A DNA stretch of 64,000 nucleotides, taken from contig JAAYCL010000011.1 of the NCBI GenBank assembly GCA_012729785.1, positions 1-64,000 of the forward strand. The letters run 5' to 3'. Within the stretch, counting starts at the first letter, position 1. Each line of letters opens with the position of its first letter. Made by a program: the position numbers and the translations under genes. The notes under the pieces are model-generated. The model was given only the letters and a program-made list of their open reading frames with translations. It made no database searches and was not told the DNA's origin. This DNA is from Chlamydiota bacterium (lineage in GTDB: Bacteria; Auribacterota; Tritonobacteria; UBA1439). This document shows, piece after piece, positions 60,456-64,000 of this stretch.

Positions 60456-61117
60456 ACCGGGAGCTCGAGGCGTTCAGCTACTCCGCCTCGCACGACCTGC
60501 GCGCCCCGCTGCGGAGCATGGAGGGGTTCGCCCAGGCGCTGCTGGAGGACTACGGCGACCGGATGGAGGAGAAGGCGCGGGACTACCTCGGCCGCATCAT
60601 CAACGCGAGCCGGACGATGGCCGAGCTGATCGACGACCTCCTCAGTCTCTCCCGCGTGACGAGATCGGAGATGCGCATCGAGAAGACGGATCTGAGCGCG
60701 ATCGCGGAGACGATCCTGGCGACGCACGCGCGCACCGAACCCGCGCGCGCCGTGGAATACGTCGTCGAGCCCGGCGCCGTCGCCCGCTGCGACCCGCGCC
60801 TGCTCCGCATCGCGCTGGAGAACCTCCTGGACAACGCCTGGAAGTTCACCGGGAAGACGCCGAACGCCCGTATCGAGTTCCGGGTGGTCCGTGAGAACGG
60901 GGTGACGATGTTCTGCGTTCAGGACAACGGCGCGGGGTTCGAGATGGAGTACGCGGGCAAGCTCTTCGCCCCGTTCCAGCGGCTCCACGCCGCCGGCGAC
61001 TTCCCGGGGACGGGCATCGGCCTCGCGATCGTGCAGAGGATCGTCCACCGCCACGGCGGGACCGTGCGGGCGGAGGGAAAACCGGGCGGCGGCGCGACGA
61101 TATGCTTCACCCTGTGA
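60398..61117 (+). CDS. Sensor histidine kinase, catalytic part
   Basis: 239 aa in the frame shifted from the preceding sensor part. HisKA with the phosphoacceptor His in SYSASHDLRAPLRSMEGF, then HATPase: N box LENLLDNAWKFTG, G1 VQDNGAGFEMEYAG and G2 GTGIGLAIVQRIVHRHGG. It belongs to the bacteriophytochrome-like family of kinases that pair with Rcp1-type response regulators, and such a regulator follows 22 bp later. The ATG used here is inside the coding sequence and is not a true start. Confidence 0.88.
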   Translation: MVEERTAQLAESNQRLEMVNRELEAFSYSASHDLRAPLRSMEGFAQALLEDYGDRMEEKARDYLGRIINASRTMAELIDDLLSLSRVTRSEMRIEKTDLSAIAETILATHARTEPARAVEYVVEPGAVARCDPRLLRIALENLLDNAWKFTGKTPNARIEFRVVRENGVTMFCVQDNGAGFEMEYAGKLFAPFQRLHAAGDFPGTGIGLAIVQRIVHRHGGTVRAEGKPGGGATICFTL

Positions 61118-61139
61118 GAACCGTCGGAAGGAGGGAACG

Positions 61140-61565
61140 ATGGAAAACCGGATCATCTTGCTGATCGAAGACAATCCCGACGACGCGGAGCTGATCCTCA
61201 GGGCGTTCAAGAAGCACACGATCATGAACCCGGTAGTCCTGGCGCGCGACGGCGGGGAGGCGCTCGAGTACCTCATCGGCCCGGATGCGTACGATCCGTC
61301 CCGGATCGGCTTCGTGCTGCTCGACCTCAAGCTCCCCAAGGTGGACGGCCTCGAGGTGCTGCGCCGCATCAGGGAGAACGAGAAGACGAAGTTCCTCCCC
61401 GTCGTCATCCTCACCTCCTCGAAGGAGGACCGGGACCTGATCGAGGGATACCGGCTCGGGACGAACAGCTACGTGCAGAAACCGATAGACTTCAACCAGT
61501 TCTCGGAGGCGGTGCGGCAGGTCGGGCTCTACTGGCTCATCGTCAACGTGCCGCCGCCCTCGTGA
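61140..61565 (+). CDS. Rcp1-like single-domain response regulator
   Basis: 141 aa. Receiver domain only: ILLIEDNPDDAELILRAFKK (acidic pocket), phospho-acceptor Asp in VLLDLKLPKVDGLEVL, VILTSSKEDRDLIEG (Thr/Ser switch) and SYVQKPIDFNQF (Lys). The NPDDAELILRAFKK start is typical of Rcp1-type regulators partnered with phytochrome-like kinases. It has no output domain, so it must act by phosphotransfer or protein binding. GGAAGGAGGG lies upstream of the ATG. Confidence 0.93.
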   Translation: MENRIILLIEDNPDDAELILRAFKKHTIMNPVVLARDGGEALEYLIGPDAYDPSRIGFVLLDLKLPKVDGLEVLRRIRENEKTKFLPVVILTSSKEDRDLIEGYRLGTNSYVQKPIDFNQFSEAVRQVGLYWLIVNVPPPS

Positions 61566-61577
61566 CGAAAGGACGTT

Positions 61578-63777
61578 ATGCCCACGCCCCTGAAGGTGCT
61601 GATGGTCGAGGATTCGCCGAACGACGAGCTGCTGATGGTGCGCGAGCTTGAGCGCGGCGGCTACGCCCCCGCCCACGAGCGGGTCGAGACCGAGGAGGCG
61701 ATGCGCGGGGCGCTCGACCGGGGGGGGTGGGACGTGATCCTCGCCGACTACTCCCTGCCGCGCTTCAGCGCGCCGAAGGCCCTCGCCCTCGTCCGCGAAC
61801 GGGGGCTCGACATCCCGTTCATCATCGTCTCCGGCAGCATCGGGGAGGATATCGCCGTCGATGCGATGAAGGCCGGCGCCCACGACTACTTCAGCAAGAA
61901 CAACCTCGTCCGACTCGTCCCGGCGGTCGAGCGCGAGATCCGGCAGGCGGCGGTGCGGCGGGAGCGGCGGCGCGTCGCGGCCGAGCGCGACCGGGTCTTC
62001 AACCTCTCGATCGACATGCTCTGCATCCTGGGCTTCGACGGCTACTTCAGGCAGGTGAACCCCGCCTTCACCCGCACACTCGGCTGGTCGAAGGAAGAGC
62101 TGCTCCAGTCGAGCGTGCTCGACCTGGTCCATCCGGACGACCGGGAGGCGACCGTGGGGGCGGAAAAGCGCCTGCGCGCGGGCAAGGACCTGTTCCTCTT
62201 CGAGAACCGCTGCCGTTGCCGGGACGGGACGTACCGGTGGGCCTCCTGGAACGCCGTGCCGTTCCCGAAAGACGGGCTCATCGTCGCAATCGCAAGGGAT
62301 ATCACCCGGAAGAGGGCCGACGAGGAGAAGATGCGCCTCCTGGCGCGCTTCCCCGACGAGAGCCCGAGCCCGGTGCTCAGGGTATCGATCGAGGGCGAAC
62401 TCCTCTACGCCAACGGCGCCGCGCGGCCCCTGCTCGAGGCATGGGGGATCACGGCGGGAAAGACCATCCCCGACGACTGGCGCGCCTTCGCCCGGGAGAC
62501 GTTCCACGGGAAGGAGGGCAGGACCCGGGAGTCGGAGGTCGGGGGCCGCACCTACTCGGCCACCTTCACGCCGATCCCCGACGCGGAGTACGTCAACATC
62601 TACGCCGCCGACGTGACGGAACTCCGTCAGGTCGAGCGGCAGCTCCTCCAGCTGCAGAAGCTGGAGGCGGTGGGGACGCTCGCCGGAGGCCTCGCGCACG
62701 ACTTCAACAACATCCTCTCGGGGATCATCGGCTACATCACCCTCATACGGAGCCGCGTGGCGAGGGACGGCGAGGCCCGGGCCGACCTGGACACGATGGA
62801 GAAACTTGCGTGGCGCGGCTCGGACCTCACGAACTCGCTGCTGGCCTTCGCACGCAAGAGCGAGTACCACGCCGGGGTCTTCAACGTCAACACGGTGATC
62901 GAGGAGGTGCTCAAGGTGGTGGGGCGGACAGCGGGAAGGCGCGTGAAGATCGAGACCGCGCTCGATCCGACACTCCCGCACGTCCTCGGCGACAAGGGGC
63001 AGTGCCACCAGGTGATAATGAACCTCTGCCTCAACGCCTGCGACGCGATGCCCGAGGGGGGGACGCTCTCCCTGCGCACCTCGGCCGCCGTGCCCGACGA
63101 GGAGTTTGTGCGCGCCCACCCGCGGATGCGGAAGGGGAACCACGTCCGGATCTCCGTGGCCGACACCGGGATGGGGATGGGGAAGGAGACACTCGACCGG
63201 ATATTCGAGCCGTTTTTCACCACCAAGCCCGTCGGCAAGGGGCGGGGCCTCGGCCTCGCGATGGTGAACGGCATCGTGGACCGGCACGGGGGCGGCATCG
63301 CGGTGGAGAGCGCGTCGGGCAAGGGGACCACCTTCCGCGTCTTTCTCCCGGCCACGGAGAAGGCTGAGAAGAAGGAGGCGGCCCGGCCCGCGGGCGTCCT
63401 CCGCGGCAATGAAACCCTGCTGGTGGTGGACGACGAGGCGATGTTCCGGAGGATAACCGGGCGCATCCTGGGGGGCCTGGGCTACACGGTGCTCGAGGCC
63501 ACGAGCGGGGAGCAGGCGCTTGCGCTGCTCCGCGCGGGTGAGAAGCAGGCGGACCTCGTCCTCCTCGACATGGTGATGCCGAACACGGGCGGGGCGGGAG
63601 ACGTTTGCGCGGATCAAGCGGGAGTTCCCGAACCTCCCCGTCATCATCTGCACCGGCTTCTCGATCGACTACCAGTGCCAGAAGGCGCTCGACGAGGGGG
63701 CGCGGGACTTCATCCAGAAGCCGTTCGATCCCAACGCGCTCGCCCTGAAGATCCGCTCCGTCCTCGACGCACACTGA
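61578..63777 (+). CDS. Hybrid histidine kinase REC-PAS-PAS-HK-REC (frameshifted)
   Basis: Domain order: receiver (1-125, VLMVEDSPNDELLMVREL), PAS (about 140-250, NLSIDMLCILGFDGYFRQVN), a second PAS-like segment, NtrB-type HisKA (LAGGLAHDFNNILSGIIGYI) and HATPase (CLNACDAMPEGGTLSL, VADTGMGMGKETLDRIFEPF), then a C-terminal receiver (TLLVVDDEAMFRRITGRILG, VLLDMVMPNTGG). An extra G in the run at about 63596-63598 shifts the frame; the +1 frame continues the receiver (ETFARIKREFPNLPVIICTG through FIQKPFDPNALALKIR) to a TGA at 63775-63777. It is co-directional with the kinase and regulator upstream. Confidence 0.88.
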
Positions 63778-63790
63778 GGCGGCGCGGAGG

Positions 63791-63979
63791 TCAGTCCCCG
63801 GCGGCCGGGAGCGTCTCCGCGGAGGCGTGGGGGCAACGAGCCGCGAGGGCAGGGTTCTTCCGCACTGCGGCCGCGAACGCGATGCAGGTGCGGTGCCCGC
63901 ACGCCCCGCAGTCCGTCCGCGGCAGGCGCCGGTAGATCCCGAGGACGCCGGGCGGCGGCTTTGTCCCCTCGGATCCGAG
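63791..63979 (-). CDS. Partial Fe-S domain protein (PF04060-like)
   Basis: 62 codons open from an in-frame TGA at 63980-63982 to the TGA at 63791. Residues VLGIYRRLPRTDC-GACGHRTC-IAFAAAV and a later ARCPHAS match the CxxCx4C...C [4Fe-4S] domain of CODH/ACS-type corrinoid proteins and electron-transfer subunits. No ATG, GTG or TTG start precedes the domain in this frame, so the 5' part is either shifted out of frame or the gene is broken. Lies at the right edge, convergent with the hybrid kinase. Confidence 0.55.
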   Translation of the reverse strand, partial: LGSEGTKPPPGVLGIYRRLPRTDCGACGHRTCIAFAAAVRKNPALAARCPHASAETLPAAGD

Positions 63980-64000
63980 TCACGGCGCGCCCCGCCGCTC

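Overview
This is a GC-rich (roughly 65-70 %, estimated by eye) bacterial chromosome segment. TolB, a UbiB-type kinase, FtsH, TilS, Era, PdxJ, TDP-Fuc4NAc-type sugar genes and many signal peptides point to a bacterium with a Gram-negative envelope. An oxygen-sensitive 2-oxoacid:ferredoxin oxidoreductase (korDABC), full-length NifU plus NifS, and several radical SAM enzymes suggest an anaerobic lifestyle. A complete bacterial topoisomerase VI operon, with gene order unlike any model organism I know, suggests an uncultivated candidate phylum (PVC/Omnitrophota/Auribacterota-like is only a guess). Promoters look sigma-70-like with a strong TATACT/TATAAT preference. Many neighbouring genes overlap by 4 bp (ATGA or GTGA).

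Layout. 1-4113: visibly AT-richer foreign island ending in the 5' half of a tRNA-Ser. It holds a Panacea/DUF4065 gene with an overlapping cysteine-rich gene running off the window, an orphan PAS fragment and an AbiEi/AbiEii type IV toxin-antitoxin pair. 4192-8180: decayed comM, a CPBP membrane protease, secreted MsrAB and a TudS-like DUF523-DUF1722 protein. 8181-18493: secreted and envelope proteins of mostly unknown function, a GluR0-type glutamate-receptor K+ channel, a radical SAM protein and a DnaQ exonuclease with a WYL-like tail. 18532-23824: UbiB/phasin pair, MauE/rhodanese pair, TolB and a small secreted protein. 24003-26848: topoisomerase VI B and A. 26852-39504: housekeeping block with a CNNM transporter, DHH phosphoesterase, ArnT-like glycosyltransferase, adenosine deaminase, HhH-GPD glycosylase, Era, TrmJ, NnrDE, PdxJ and an NSS transporter with its small subunit. 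39615-43997: ftsH-tilS-cohesin operon. 44247-48976: nifUS then korDABC. 49012-57505: DnaJ-like protein and a polysaccharide/lipid-sugar locus. 57581-58770: tRNA-Met, Nudix and DUF5666. 58974-63777: a two-component phosphorelay locus in which both kinases carry a frameshift.

How it fits together. NifUS would supply Fe-S clusters to the adjacent KorDABC and to the radical SAM enzymes. The surface-sugar locus combines two GT2 enzymes, a DUF2723/ILEI membrane glycosyltransferase, a SPASM radical SAM protein and a WecD/WecE-like pair. The most notable items are the bacterial topo VI operon, the GluR0-like channel, the DnaQ-WYL fusion, the cohesin gene translationally coupled to tilS-ftsH, the tRNA-bounded toxin-antitoxin island, and a 107-bp nested inverted repeat filling the gap between metS-like and ftsH. 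No CRISPR array, rRNA or intact transposase was seen.
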